NCBI RefSeq assembly: GCF_042665595.1
Contig: NZ_JBHTCT010000037.1
Coordinates: forward strand, 1-64,000
Length of the DNA: 64,000 nucleotides
Origin: Bhargavaea changchunensis
GTDB lineage: Bacteria; Bacillota; Bacilli; Bacillales_A; Planococcaceae
Reading direction: 5' to 3'
The translations under genes and the position numbers were made by a program. The notes beneath the pieces are model-generated. The model was not told where the DNA came from. It saw only the letters and a program-made list of their open reading frames with translations, and did not search any database. This document shows positions 54,522-63,238 of the stretch, one piece after another; positions within the stretch are counted from its first letter, which is position 1; each line of letters opens with the position of its first letter.

Positions 54522-55304
54522 ATGATCCGGGATGACTGGTTCACAGTTCAACAAATTGATTCCGATACATACGCCATCAGCGAATACGGCCATTGGGAAA
54601 AAGTACATTCGTTTTTACTGATCGGTCTGGACAGGGCGATACTGATCGACACCGGACTCGGAATCGGCAATATCAGGAAGATCACCGACCGGCTGACCGA
54701 TCTGCAGGTTGAAGTGCTGACGACACATGTCCATGCGGACCATATCGGCAGTCACGGGCAGTTTGATACGTTCTATGTCCACGAAAAGGAGCTGGACTGG
54801 ATTGTCAACGGCATCAAAGGGCGGACTGACGAGCAGATCAGGAAAGAGATGACTCGTGACATCACCATTCCGACGCCGCACGGCTTCGATCCGGAAACCT
54901 ACCGTCCGTTCCGGGGAGTTCCCGCAGGTACTCTGAAAGAGGGGGATGTCTTCAACCTCGGTAACAGGGTGCTGAGAATCTACCACACGCCGGGACATTC
55001 GCCGGGACACATCACCATCCACGATGAAACGAAGGGCTATCTGTTCACGGGGGATCTGCTGTACGATGAGACGCCGATTTACGCGTTTTATCCGACCACG
55101 AATCCGGAAGACCTGGTCCGTTCACTGGAACGCATTGCGGATATTCCGGGGGTAAGCAGGGTCTTCGGATCGCATAACACAGTGGGGCTGGACGCGCAGA
55201 TTCTTACAGAGGTTAAGGAAGCTGTCAGGGATCTGCGGAATCGGGAACTAATAAGGTTTGGCACGGGTATCCATCGGTTCGCAAGCTTCAGCGTGCAATT
55301 CTGA
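54522..55304 (+). CDS. MBL-fold metallo-hydrolase
   Basis: 260 residues with metal ligands THVHADHIG (near 67-75), HTPGHSPGH, FTGDLLYDE, and GSHN. It follows nadX by 11 bp, which points to a common transcript, but the substrate is unknown. It resembles glyoxalase-II-like hydrolases. A GC-rich bidirectional terminator follows. Confidence 0.85.
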   Translation: MIRDDWFTVQQIDSDTYAISEYGHWEKVHSFLLIGLDRAILIDTGLGIGNIRKITDRLTDLQVEVLTTHVHADHIGSHGQFDTFYVHEKELDWIVNGIKGRTDEQIRKEMTRDITIPTPHGFDPETYRPFRGVPAGTLKEGDVFNLGNRVLRIYHTPGHSPGHITIHDETKGYLFTGDLLYDETPIYAFYPTTNPEDLVRSLERIADIPGVSRVFGSHNTVGLDAQILTEVKEAVRDLRNRELIRFGTGIHRFASFSVQF

Positions 55305-55321
55305 TACTGGAGAACACAAAA

Positions 55322-55351
55322 CAACCCGCTCCGGACCCGGAGCGGGTTGTC
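55322..55351. terminator. Bidirectional terminator between the MBL gene and citMHS
   Basis: ACAACCCGCTCC (55322-55333), GGACCC loop, GGAGCGGGTTGT (55340-55351). Confidence 0.88.
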
Positions 55352-55354
55352 TGA

Positions 55355-56692
55355 TTAAACCTGGATAAGTCCCATCAATACGGCGATGAACAGAAGCACG
55401 AGGGCCAGTCCCCACAACCAGAAAAGGGAGTAGCGCAGGTGCTTGCCCATCTCGAGCCCGGAAAGCCCAAGCGCGAGCCAGACGGCAGGTGCAAGCGGGC
55501 TGACGAACGTACCAACGATGTTCCCGATGATCATCGCGTAGGCAGTGGACAGCGAAGGTACGCCGTACGTCGCTGCGATCTGCTCGGCTACAGGGAATAG
55601 GCCGAAGTAGTAGGCGTCCGTGCTGAGGAGCAGGTCGAACGGAACGCCGAGAATCCCGATGATGATATGAAGATAAGGCGCGACAGAGGCCGGCAGGATA
55701 TTGACTGCGTCAGTCGCGATGGCAGTCAGCATGCCTGTCCCGTTCAGGATGCCGAGGAACAGTCCGGCCGCCAGGATAATGGAGGCCATTGTGAGCGCGC
55801 TTGGTGCATGTGCGCGGATCCGGTCCATCTGGTCTTTCGTGCTCGGATAGTTGATCGGCAGGGCGATGGCAACCCCGATCATGAAGGCCAGGCCTGCCGG
55901 GATGATACCCGACATGAGCAGGGCAATGATGGTGATGGCCAGGATCGCATTGACCCAGAGCAGTTTCGGCCGTGCAAGGGAGTTGTCCGCTTCTGCTGTC
56001 TCCGGCCCGCTCTGAAAGGCATCATCAGCGGTCAGATCAATTGTGGCTGCCACTTCGAGAGAACCATACTTTTTGATGATCCTTCGCTGTTCCCTCATTC
56101 CAAGAAGGACGGCGAGAATCAACATCAGAACGAGTCCGATTCCCTGAATCGGGATAAGCGGTCTCCAAAGCTCCGTGACATCCATGCCGAGGACGGAAGC
56201 CGTACGGCCAAGAGGGCCTCCCCACGGAAGCATATTCATGATTGCGGCCGAACCTCCGACCAGCAAAAGCAGCAGATATGGGTTCATCTTCAGCCGCTTA
56301 TAGAGCGGGAGAAGGGCGGGGATCGTGATCAGGAATGTAGAAGCCCCCGAGCCGTCCAGCTGGGCGATTGCGGCAATCAGGACCGTGGCGATGCTGACGA
56401 GGATGACATTTCCCCTCGACCAGGTGACCATCTTGCTGATGATCGGGTCAAACAACCCGGCATCCTGCATAATGCCGAAGAAGATGATTGCGAAGATGAA
56501 CATGACAGCGACTGAGATGACTGTGGCGATCCCGTCATCGAAGAAAGTCCCCAGTTCGGAGAAGGTGAACCCCGCGATCAAAGCACCGATAATCGGCGGA
56601 ATGACCATCGCAACAATCGGAGTGACCTTCCCGCTGATCAGCAGGGCGACGATTACCAGTATGGTTAGAAATCCAATGACACTTAGGCTCAT
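55355..56692 (-). CDS. citM: CitMHS-family citrate/metal:H+ symporter
   Basis: Secondary transporter of divalent-cation-complexed citrate. About twelve TM segments over 445 residues, with family stretches GSGASTFLITIPALLPLYK, NMLPWGGPLGRTASVL, GVPFDLLLSTDAYYFGLFPV and GNIVGTFVSPLAPAVWLALGL. The gene is next to a CitS/CitT-type system, as B. subtilis citM is beside citST, so inducer-dependent activation by that system is likely. A catabolite-response-like sequence lies 28 bp before the start. Which metal complex it prefers is unknown. Confidence 0.92.
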   Translation of the reverse strand: MSLSVIGFLTILVIVALLISGKVTPIVAMVIPPIIGALIAGFTFSELGTFFDDGIATVISVAVMFIFAIIFFGIMQDAGLFDPIISKMVTWSRGNVILVSIATVLIAAIAQLDGSGASTFLITIPALLPLYKRLKMNPYLLLLLVGGSAAIMNMLPWGGPLGRTASVLGMDVTELWRPLIPIQGIGLVLMLILAVLLGMREQRRIIKKYGSLEVAATIDLTADDAFQSGPETAEADNSLARPKLLWVNAILAITIIALLMSGIIPAGLAFMIGVAIALPINYPSTKDQMDRIRAHAPSALTMASIILAAGLFLGILNGTGMLTAIATDAVNILPASVAPYLHIIIGILGVPFDLLLSTDAYYFGLFPVAEQIAATYGVPSLSTAYAMIIGNIVGTFVSPLAPAVWLALGLSGLEMGKHLRYSLFWLWGLALVLLFIAVLMGLIQV

Positions 56693-56719
56693 TTATAAAT
56701 CCCCTTCCGATTCCAAGAA

Positions 56720-56733
56720 TGAATACGCTTGCA
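56720..56733. promoter_or_regulatory. Candidate catabolite response element (CcpA site)
   Basis: TGAATACGCTTGCA matches 12 of 14 positions of the cre consensus TGWAANCGNTNWCA. Position in the citM promoter/leader would allow glucose repression as described for B. subtilis citM. Confidence 0.55.
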
Positions 56734-56852
56734 AGAGAGTGAAACTTTCCGCGTTTCGCATTGTAGTGAAAATATCACATGGAAGGGAAGGGGATAAAGA
56801 TTACTCTGATAAATCAAATATTCCTCATTAGAACAAATAAAGTTCATAAGTT

Positions 56853-57551
56853 TCACAGTGGGGTGTATCGGCGTTCCGGCCGTCCGACCGTTCCGTAGAT
56901 CAGATGCGTCCGGATCTTGCCGGCGGAGACCAGGTACTCCAGGTATCGCCGCGCAGTCGAGCGGCTCGTCCCGATCTCTTTGCTGAGTTCGGCTGCTGTG
57001 ATGCCGTCTGTCCGGGACTCTTCGAAAAATCCGAGAATCTCGCCGAGTGTGATCGGGTCAATGCCCTTGGGCAGTTCATCCCCGCCTGACGCGGCAGCCG
57101 AGGGAAGGCTCTGGAAACCTGTGAGCCGGTCGATTTCCTGTTGGCTATACGCTGCCATACTGTCGGTCTGCTCGCGGAACGCCCGGTATTTTTCCAGTGT
57201 TTTGGCGAACCGGTCCACATCAAACGGCTTGATAATAATGTCAAAGATGCCGCCCCGCAACAAGCCGCGGACCGTCTCGGCTTCGTTGGCCGCAGTGACA
57301 GCAATCAGGTCCATGTCAGGATACTGATGCCGGATCGTGCGGAACAGCTCCAGTCCCTGCACATCCGGGATATAGAGATCAAGCAGGACCAGATCGGGGA
57401 GCGGATCCGGATGGGCCAGGAAATCCAGCGCCTCGCGTCCACTCCGTGCCGTGCCGGCTACCCGGAATCCTGCCACGGCCTCGATGTACTGCCGGTTGAT
57501 ATCGGCCACCCTGAAATCGTCTTCGACGATCAGGACAGAGAAGTCCTTCAT
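56853..57551 (-). CDS. citT: CitT/DcuR-type response regulator
   Basis: 232 residues: receiver domain with D58 as phospho-acceptor (LVLLDLYIPD), K in FDIIIKPF, and a C-terminal helix-turn-helix (ITAAELSKEIGTSRSTARRYLEYL) of the CitB/DcuR family. Paired with the upstream kinase by a four-base ATGA overlap. Expected to activate the adjacent citrate transporter gene on sensing a dicarboxylate or tricarboxylate. Confidence 0.9.
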   Translation of the reverse strand: MKDFSVLIVEDDFRVADINRQYIEAVAGFRVAGTARSGREALDFLAHPDPLPDLVLLDLYIPDVQGLELFRTIRHQYPDMDLIAVTAANEAETVRGLLRGGIFDIIIKPFDVDRFAKTLEKYRAFREQTDSMAAYSQQEIDRLTGFQSLPSAAASGGDELPKGIDPITLGEILGFFEESRTDGITAAELSKEIGTSRSTARRYLEYLVSAGKIRTHLIYGTVGRPERRYTPL

Positions 57552-59146
57552 GATTCTTCCTCCTCTTCTTTCGGGATGCTGATGATGAAGCAGGCGCCGT
57601 CTTCCCCTTCTTCATAAGTGATTTCGCCACCGGCTTCCGCCAGTGACTGCCTGGAGAGGGCGAGGCCGATGCCCCGGCCCTCCCCGTTTTTGGTGGAGAA
57701 ACCCTGCTCGAACAGGTGGCTGAAGGTGCTAGGAGCGACACCGCCCCCGGTGTCCTCGACCTCAAACAGGACATCATTCCCCAGGTCAGTGAAGTAAACC
57801 GAGACGGCACGCTCCCCGTCGGCTTTCCCGCGAACGGCATCAAAGGCGTTTTCAATCACGTTGCCAAGTGCGGTCAGGACGGCATCCTGCTGCTCTTCGG
57901 ACAATTCATGGGACAGTCTGCTGTCCGGGTTGATAAACAGCTTGACGCCGAGTTCTTCCGCCCGGATCTGCTTGCCCTGCAGGAGGGCCTGAATGAGGGG
58001 ATCGGACAGGCGGTCTTCCAGGAACTTGAGCTGACTGTGCTTGACATTGTTTTCTTTTTGGATATAGTCGATGGCTTCTTCAGGACGGCCGTTCATCAGC
58101 AGGCCGAGAATCACATGCATCTTGTTCGAGTGTTCATGCGTCTGCGCCCGTTGCGTATTTGCATACTGGCGGATTCTGGAAAGCTCTTCCGTGATTTTCT
58201 GGATTTCGCTTTTTCTCTGAAAGGTGATGACGGAACCGGCATATGTCCCGCTTCCCGAAAGGGGAGTCTGATTGGCAAGGACCGTCTGGTTGCCGAGCAC
58301 CATTTCCCTTCCTTGATACTCTCGGCCAAGACCGATATTGGGGGGAAGGAGACGGTCGATGGAACCGCCCTGGACCATCTCGGGACTGCCGTTCAGAATC
58401 TGGCTGGCCGCCGTGTTGATGAGTGTGATCCGTCCGTTTGCATCCGTGGCGAGAATGCCTTCATGGGTTGACTGGAGAATGGCCTCCTGCCGAGAATACA
58501 GGTCGGAGATTTCTTCGGGTTCCTTGTTGCCGAGAAGCCGCTTGATGTAGTTGGAGATGGCAACGGCACCGATGATCCCGATCAGCAAAATGAGCCCCAG
58601 CGTCAGCCATAGGGAGCGGGCCCTCTGTTCGATCAGGGTCTGCACACTGTCGTTCAGGATGCCGACCGATACAACGCCGACAATCTCTCCCTCATGATAG
58701 ACCGGAACCTTTCCCCGGATCGACAGCCCGAGAGTGCCTCTTTTTTTTGAAATATAGGATTCCCCGAATCGGAGTGCGCGCTCATTGTCGCCCCCGACCA
58801 TTTCTTCTCCAATCTTCTCCGGTTCAGGATGGGAATAGCGGATTCCATCCAGGTTGCCGACAACGATGAACTCCGCTTCTGTTTTTTCCAGAATGGGGGT
58901 GACGATGTCCTGTATGACGGAAGCGGGGTCTTCCAGGGAAAAGGCGTCCTGCAGTTCGGGAATCTCTGCGACGCTGTGTGCGATGCTGATCGCCCGCTTG
59001 CCGGCCTGATCTTCGACCGTATCCGAGATGAGATCATACAGGAGAGAAGCGAACAGAAGGGAGACCGCCGCAATGAGCAGGCTGATGAGTAAGATCATTT
59101 TCCCTCTCAAGCTGAACCGTCCGGAGAGAATGTTCCTTTTTTCCAA
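57548..59146 (-). CDS. citS: CitS/DcuS-type sensor histidine kinase
   Basis: TM1 just after the N-terminus, an extracellular PDC/Cache sensor domain (about 45-185), TM2 (about 190-215), cytoplasmic PAS (about 235-320) and a Spo0B-type kinase core with THEHSNKMH as the phospho-acceptor His motif, then HATPase_c (NVIENAFDAV, DTGGGVAP, GRGIGLAL). TTG 59146 has AAAGGAGG 9 nt upstream; ATG 59191 is only 4 nt downstream of the -10 box and so lies before the expected transcription start. 532 residues. Confidence 0.9.
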   Translation of the reverse strand: MEKRNILSGRFSLRGKMILLISLLIAAVSLLFASLLYDLISDTVEDQAGKRAISIAHSVAEIPELQDAFSLEDPASVIQDIVTPILEKTEAEFIVVGNLDGIRYSHPEPEKIGEEMVGGDNERALRFGESYISKKRGTLGLSIRGKVPVYHEGEIVGVVSVGILNDSVQTLIEQRARSLWLTLGLILLIGIIGAVAISNYIKRLLGNKEPEEISDLYSRQEAILQSTHEGILATDANGRITLINTAASQILNGSPEMVQGGSIDRLLPPNIGLGREYQGREMVLGNQTVLANQTPLSGSGTYAGSVITFQRKSEIQKITEELSRIRQYANTQRAQTHEHSNKMHVILGLLMNGRPEEAIDYIQKENNVKHSQLKFLEDRLSDPLIQALLQGKQIRAEELGVKLFINPDSRLSHELSEEQQDAVLTALGNVIENAFDAVRGKADGERAVSVYFTDLGNDVLFEVEDTGGGVAPSTFSHLFEQGFSTKNGEGRGIGLALSRQSLAEAGGEITYEEGEDGACFIISIPKEEEEES

Positions 59147-59194
59147 GACCGGCGGCCTCCTTTCCTCTTCCATGTCAGGAAGAACTGTCATTTA

Positions 59195-59222
59195 ATTATA
59201 GCTGAACGTCTTAAGGGGACAA
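59195..59222 (-). promoter_or_regulatory. citST promoter (sigma-A)
   Basis: Minus-strand -35 TTGTCC (59222-59217), 16-nt spacer, -10 TATAAT (59200-59195). It fixes the kinase start downstream. Confidence 0.72.
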
Positions 59223-59239
59223 GGAAGGGGAGGAATCCT

Positions 59240-59725
59240 GTGAGAGAAGAAATCGGAACGGCCGTCCGGCTCCGGAAGGAAGGGCGGCTGAAGGAATCGA
59301 ATGAACGGTTTGTGGAACTGGCGAAGAAACACCCCGATGACCCGGAGATCCAATACCAGGCAGCGTGGAGTTTTGATGCGCTTGGAGAAGAGGCTTCGGC
59401 CGTGCCGCATTATGAAGAGGCCATTCGGATGGGCCTGTCGGGAAAAGACCGGGAAGGCGCCTTTCTTGGACTAGGCAGCACGTACAGGGCGCTCGGTGAA
59501 TACGAAAAATCGGATAAAACCTTTACCTGGGGAAGGGAAGAATTCCCGGAAAGCCGCGCCCTTCAGGTGTTCCATGCCATGGTACTTCACAATCTCGGCC
59601 GGCACGCAGAAGCGATGGAGCTTTTGCTGAACAACCTTGCGGATACCACATCGGACCCGAGAATAAGGGATTACGGGAAGGCAATCCGTTTTTACGCGGA
59701 CAAGCTGGACCGCACCTGGAGATGA
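59240..59725 (+). CDS. Tetratricopeptide-repeat protein
   Basis: 161 residues made of about four TPR-like helical pairs (GRLKESNERFVELAKKHPDD, QYQAAWSFDALGEEASAVPHYEEAI, GLGSTYRALGEYEKSDKTF, FHAMVLHNLGRHAEAMELLL). A scaffold protein; partner unknown. GTG 59240 after GGAAGGGGAGG. Closed by a terminator shared with pgeF. Confidence 0.82.
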   Translation: MREEIGTAVRLRKEGRLKESNERFVELAKKHPDDPEIQYQAAWSFDALGEEASAVPHYEEAIRMGLSGKDREGAFLGLGSTYRALGEYEKSDKTFTWGREEFPESRALQVFHAMVLHNLGRHAEAMELLLNNLADTTSDPRIRDYGKAIRFYADKLDRTWR

Positions 59726-59734
59726 ATAAAAAAT

Positions 59735-59760
59735 CCGCCCGGGCCTGCCGGGCGGAAGGA
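59735..59760. terminator. Bidirectional terminator between TPR gene and pgeF
   Basis: CCGCCCGG (59735-59742), 5-nt loop, CCGGGCGG (59748-59755); the minus-strand side has a good T-run. Confidence 0.85.
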
Positions 59761-59761
59761 T

Positions 59762-60523
59762 TCAGTGTGTTTTCCTCACGATAAAGCTCAGATGACGCCC
59801 CGCCTTCTTGTCCTCACGGTACGAGAAGCCGTCGGGGCTTTTGAACGTGCAGGTGCGGTCGAGGACAATCCGGTCGGCCGGAATGCCTGCCTGCAGGAGC
59901 TGGGCTTCGACCGTCTTCTGGTTATCGATATGCCATTTGCCGGTTGCTTCGTTGTATTCAACGAAATCATCGGCATAGCCGAGTGCCTTGAACTTCTCAT
60001 ACACATCCCGGTCTACTTCGAATTTTTCCTGGCTGAGTGCGGCACCGAGCTGAACACGGAAGGCTTCGGGAGCGCAGTTTTCCGCGTCCTGGAGGTGTCT
60101 GAACAGCTTTGGCGTGATTTCCTTCACGGTGCCCTGCCAGCCGGAGTGGATCACCCCGATCAGTCCCGATTGTTCATGGGAAAATATGACCGGCACACAG
60201 TCCGCCGTGAAGCTTCCGATCAGCACACCCGGCTCAAAAGTGTAGAGGGCATCGGTGTCCGGAATTGCGGTATCGGCACTGTCCGCCCCGCGTCCGAAGT
60301 CGTCAGCGGTCACTTTATGAAATCTGTCGCTGTGCGTCTGGTGGGCAAGAACAAACCGGGAAAGCGGCACGCCGGCCCAATCTGTAAGGACCCTGCGGTT
60401 TTCCATGACTCTTTCAGGGTTTTCACACGAATGGAGCGCCATATTGTTGTCTTCCGGCCGGGCCGTATCTTTCATCGTCATGCCGGCAAGAACATGATCG
60501 TTCATATAGATTTTGGGTTTCAT
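59762..60523 (-). CDS. pgeF: Multicopper-polyphenol-oxidase-fold protein PgeF (YfiH/YlmD family)
   Basis: Laccase-domain protein. Members act as purine nucleoside phosphorylase/adenosine deaminase and as a peptidoglycan amidation editing enzyme (PgeF) in other bacteria. Metal ligands appear in QTHSD (His), SFTADCVPV (Cys) and IHSGWQGT (His). 253 residues from ATG 60523, 6 nt after GGCAGGTG; GTG 60532 is an upstream alternative. It stands alone here, not beside ylmE/sepF as in B. subtilis. Confidence 0.9.
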   Translation of the reverse strand: MKPKIYMNDHVLAGMTMKDTARPEDNNMALHSCENPERVMENRRVLTDWAGVPLSRFVLAHQTHSDRFHKVTADDFGRGADSADTAIPDTDALYTFEPGVLIGSFTADCVPVIFSHEQSGLIGVIHSGWQGTVKEITPKLFRHLQDAENCAPEAFRVQLGAALSQEKFEVDRDVYEKFKALGYADDFVEYNEATGKWHIDNQKTVEAQLLQAGIPADRIVLDRTCTFKSPDGFSYREDKKAGRHLSFIVRKTH

Positions 60524-60588
60524 TTTTATCACCTGCCTTCATCTTAACGAAAGGGGAGAGACAGATACAAGGGGATATGGGGATATGG

Positions 60589-60615
60589 GTTAACTAAAAT
60601 AAATAATAGGTTGAC
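60589..60615. promoter_or_regulatory. BirA operator 1
   Basis: GTTAAC (60589-60594), 15-nt spacer, GTTGAC (60610-60615), with A/T-rich flanks, resembling the BirA (biotin repressor) box. Its right arm overlaps the -35 box of the bioY promoter. Confidence 0.7.
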
Positions 60616-60640
60616 TAAGGGGCGTTTCTCTATCTATGAT
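60611..60640 (+). promoter_or_regulatory. bioY-bioB promoter (sigma-A)
   Basis: TTGACT (60611-60616), 18-nt spacer, TATGAT (60635-60640). The -35 overlaps BirA operator 1 and the start point falls beside operator 2. Confidence 0.75.
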
Positions 60641-60646
60641 ATTTGT

Positions 60647-60673
60647 GTTAACAAATTATATCTGGTGGTTAAC
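60647..60673. promoter_or_regulatory. BirA operator 2
   Basis: GTTAAC (60647-60652), 15-nt spacer, GTTAAC (60668-60673), arms flanked by TTGT and CTAA. Same spacing as operator 1; covers the transcription start. Confidence 0.82.
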
Positions 60674-60692
60674 CTAATTGAGGGGGAAATGA

Positions 60693-61316
60693 ATGATGCA
60701 AGCAACCGCACCAACAAGATCCCATGCACGATGGCATCCGCTAGATCTCGTGCATTGCGCGCTGTTCGCAACACTGATGATGATCGGGGCCAACATTACA
60801 TCGTTTGTGCCGTTTTTGGTCGTCGGGGGCGTGCCGATTACACTTCAGACGTTTTTTGCCATCCTGGCAGGGCTCATCCTGGGCAGCCGGAAAGGGGCGA
60901 TCGCCTGCACGGTGTATATGCTGATCGGTCTCGCGGGTGCGCCGGTTTTTGCCCGGTTCGGCGGAGGAGCCTCATCGCTCGTGTCGCCGACATTCGGCTT
61001 TATCGTCTCGTTTATCCTGATCGCCTACGTGGCGGGACGGATTGTTGAGCACAGGGGGACGCTCAAGTCATTTGTGACTGCAGCTCTGGTTGCGACAGTC
61101 ATCAACTACCTGTTCGGGACAAACTGGATGTACGCGGCATACAGCCTGTGGTTCAGCGCACCGGAAGGCTTCTCCTACTGGATGGCGTGGGCGTGGATGA
61201 TGCCGCCGCTGCCGAAGGATATTGTGCTTGCGGTACTGGCCGGGTTCTTTGCTTTCCGGATGCAGAAAGTGCTGAAGATCATTCCTATCAAAACCAATGA
61301 GGGGGAAATGCGATGA
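60693..61316 (+). CDS. bioY: Biotin transporter BioY
   Basis: S component for biotin uptake, six TM segments over 207 residues, with the conserved PITLQTFFAILAGLILGSRKGA, PVFARFGGGASSLVSPTFGF motifs. ATG 60693 is 6 nt after AGGGGG; ATG 60696 is next. Controlled by two BirA operators, and overlaps bioB by four bases (ATGA), so uptake and synthesis are coregulated. Confidence 0.95.
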   Translation: MMQATAPTRSHARWHPLDLVHCALFATLMMIGANITSFVPFLVVGGVPITLQTFFAILAGLILGSRKGAIACTVYMLIGLAGAPVFARFGGGASSLVSPTFGFIVSFILIAYVAGRIVEHRGTLKSFVTAALVATVINYLFGTNWMYAAYSLWFSAPEGFSYWMAWAWMMPPLPKDIVLAVLAGFFAFRMQKVLKIIPIKTNEGEMR

Positions 61317-62302
61317 ACTGGCAGACGCTTGCTGAAGAAGTAATCGGGGGAAAGGTTCTGACGGATGAGGAAGCCATGGCGATCCTGGAGACGGATGATG
61401 ACGATCTTCTGCCGCTCCTGCACGGAGCGTTTACGATCCGGAAGCATTACTACGGGAAAAAAGTGAAACTGAACATGATCATCAATGCAAAAAGCGGCTA
61501 CTGCCCGGAAAACTGCGGCTATTGTGCACAATCCAGGGACTCCACCGCGCCGATCGAGAAGTATCCGTTCATCACGAAGGAGCAGATTCTGGAAGGCGCA
61601 CGAAGGGCCTATGAAAATAAGGCCGGCACGTACTGCATCGTGGCGAGCGGCCGGGGCCCGACGACGAAAGACGTCCGTGTGGTCAGCGAGGCAGTCGAAG
61701 AAATCAAGGAGAAGTACGGCCTGACGGTATGCGCCTGCCTCGGTATCCTGAAAGAGGAGCAGGCAGCCAAGCTCAAGGAAGCCGGTGTCGACCGGTACAA
61801 CCATAACCTCAACACCTCCGAGCGCCATCATGATTTCATCACGACCTCACATACATATGAAGACCGGGTGGGCACGGTCGAGATGGCGAAGCGCAACGGC
61901 ATGTCACCGTGTTCAGGGGCCATCGTCGGCATGAAGGAGACAAAGGAGGATGTCATCGATATCGCACGGTCGCTGCGCGCACTGGATGCCGATTCGATTC
62001 CGGTCAACTTCCTCCATGCCATTGACGGGACGAAACTGGAAGGCACGGACGAGCTGAATCCGCGCTACTGCCTGAAGGTGCTAGCCCTCTTCCGCTACAT
62101 CAATCCGACCAAGGAGATCCGCATCTCCGGGGGCCGCGAAGTCAATCTGCGCTCCCTCCAGCCGCTCGGCCTGTACGCGGCCAACAGCATCTTCGTCGGC
62201 GACTATCTGACGACTGAAGGCCAGGAAGAAAACAGTGACTTCAAGATGCTCCAAGATCTCGGCTTTGAGATTGAAATGCCGAAAATGGCGGAGCCGGTCT
62301 GA
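61313..62302 (+). CDS. bioB: Biotin synthase
   Basis: Radical-SAM enzyme inserting sulphur into dethiobiotin. The CxxxCxxC cluster motif is C64, C68, C71 (SGYCPENCGYC); NHNLNTSERHHDF, ISGGREVNLR and the family length of 329 residues confirm BioB. Other biotin genes (bioA, D, F) are not in the window, so the dethiobiotin supply lies elsewhere or is imported. Confidence 0.97.
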   Translation: MNWQTLAEEVIGGKVLTDEEAMAILETDDDDLLPLLHGAFTIRKHYYGKKVKLNMIINAKSGYCPENCGYCAQSRDSTAPIEKYPFITKEQILEGARRAYENKAGTYCIVASGRGPTTKDVRVVSEAVEEIKEKYGLTVCACLGILKEEQAAKLKEAGVDRYNHNLNTSERHHDFITTSHTYEDRVGTVEMAKRNGMSPCSGAIVGMKETKEDVIDIARSLRALDADSIPVNFLHAIDGTKLEGTDELNPRYCLKVLALFRYINPTKEIRISGGREVNLRSLQPLGLYAANSIFVGDYLTTEGQEENSDFKMLQDLGFEIEMPKMAEPV

Positions 62303-62315
62303 AAATATTAAGAAG

Positions 62316-62350
62316 AGACATCCGGGACGCTTAATCCCGGATGTCTCTTG
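62316..62350 (+). terminator. bioYB terminator
   Basis: AGACATCCGGGA (62316-62327), 7-nt loop, TCCCGGATGTCT (62335-62346), then CTTGTATTT. Confidence 0.83.
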
Positions 62351-62384
62351 TATTTGGCGGTTCTGATCCGATGGATGGCCCATA

Positions 62385-62418
62385 AAGAAAATCGGCAAGG
62401 GCGCGACCCCTTGCCGAT
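62385..62418 (-). terminator. Terminator of the lysE-type gene
   Basis: Minus-strand ATCGGCAAGGG (62418-62408), 6-nt loop, CCCTTGCCGAT (62401-62391), then TTTCTTT. Confidence 0.85.
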
Positions 62419-62429
62419 CGAGAATGTTC

Positions 62430-63050
62430 TCATAATGCTGTCTTGATTCCGAAGCCGACGAGCAGGGCTCCCGCCGCCTTCATGAATCCGTTCTGGAAGC
62501 GGGCATTGTTCAGCCAGCGCTTGGCATGGTCCATGATGAAGACGAGGGTAAAGAACCAGCCGACCGCGAGGCCCGTCAGGATTAGTCCAAGGATGACCAG
62601 CTGCTCCGGTACGTTGCCGTCCAGGTTGATGAACTGTGGCATAATCGTTACATAAGCGATCACAGTTTTCGGATTAAAGATGTTGCTGAACAGTCCCTGC
62701 CTGAATGATTCCTTGTGATAGGATTTCGCCCCTGAGGAAGTGTCCGCTTCGAGTTCTTCTACAGAAAGAAGGTTTTTCGTGAACAGGCTCTTGATGCCGA
62801 GGTAAATCAGATAAGCGGCTCCGAGATACTTGATGATGGTGAAGAGCACGACCGATTTCGCAATGACGACGGCGAGTCCGAGTACAGCGATGAGCGTCCA
62901 GAAAAGGAGGCCCGTCGCCATGCCCAGCGTCGAATACCGGCCGGCTTTCGTCCCATGGCTCAGGGTGTTGCGGACAAGCAGAATCGTGTCCGCACCCGGC
63001 ATAATGACAATCATCGCCGCTATTGTAATGTATCCCAGGAGTCCGTCCAT
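62430..63050 (-). CDS. LysE/RhtB-family amino-acid exporter
   Basis: 206 residues, six TM segments, with the LysE/RhtB core MPGADTILLVRNTLSHGTKAGRYSTLGMATG and FNPKTVIAYVTIMPQFI. Exports an amino acid or derivative; the substrate cannot be told. ATG 63050 is after AAGGAAGG; the longer frame from 63137 lies in the promoter. Confidence 0.88.
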   Translation of the reverse strand: MDGLLGYITIAAMIVIMPGADTILLVRNTLSHGTKAGRYSTLGMATGLLFWTLIAVLGLAVVIAKSVVLFTIIKYLGAAYLIYLGIKSLFTKNLLSVEELEADTSSGAKSYHKESFRQGLFSNIFNPKTVIAYVTIMPQFINLDGNVPEQLVILGLILTGLAVGWFFTLVFIMDHAKRWLNNARFQNGFMKAAGALLVGFGIKTAL

Positions 63051-63171
63051 CTGAAAACCTTCCTTCCGTAACGCGTCGTTTTGTATAATTATAACTGGGT
63101 TTTTACGGAATCTGTATATGAAAGTGTTTTCAGACAATATATTGCGTATTATCCGCGCATGTTTTTTGTTT

Positions 63172-63200
63172 TGTATACATCGAATTGCATAATGTATACA
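63172..63200. promoter_or_regulatory. Paired TGTATACA palindromes between lysE and the kinase gene
   Basis: TGTATACA at 63172-63179 and 63193-63200, 21 bp apart centre to centre, two turns of the helix, so same-face binding of a dimeric regulator is plausible. The GT-N2-AC core fits GntR-type sites. No such regulator is in the window. Confidence 0.55.
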
Positions 63201-63238
63201 TTTTCAACTGGGAAGAATCCGGAGATAGGAGAGAGTTC

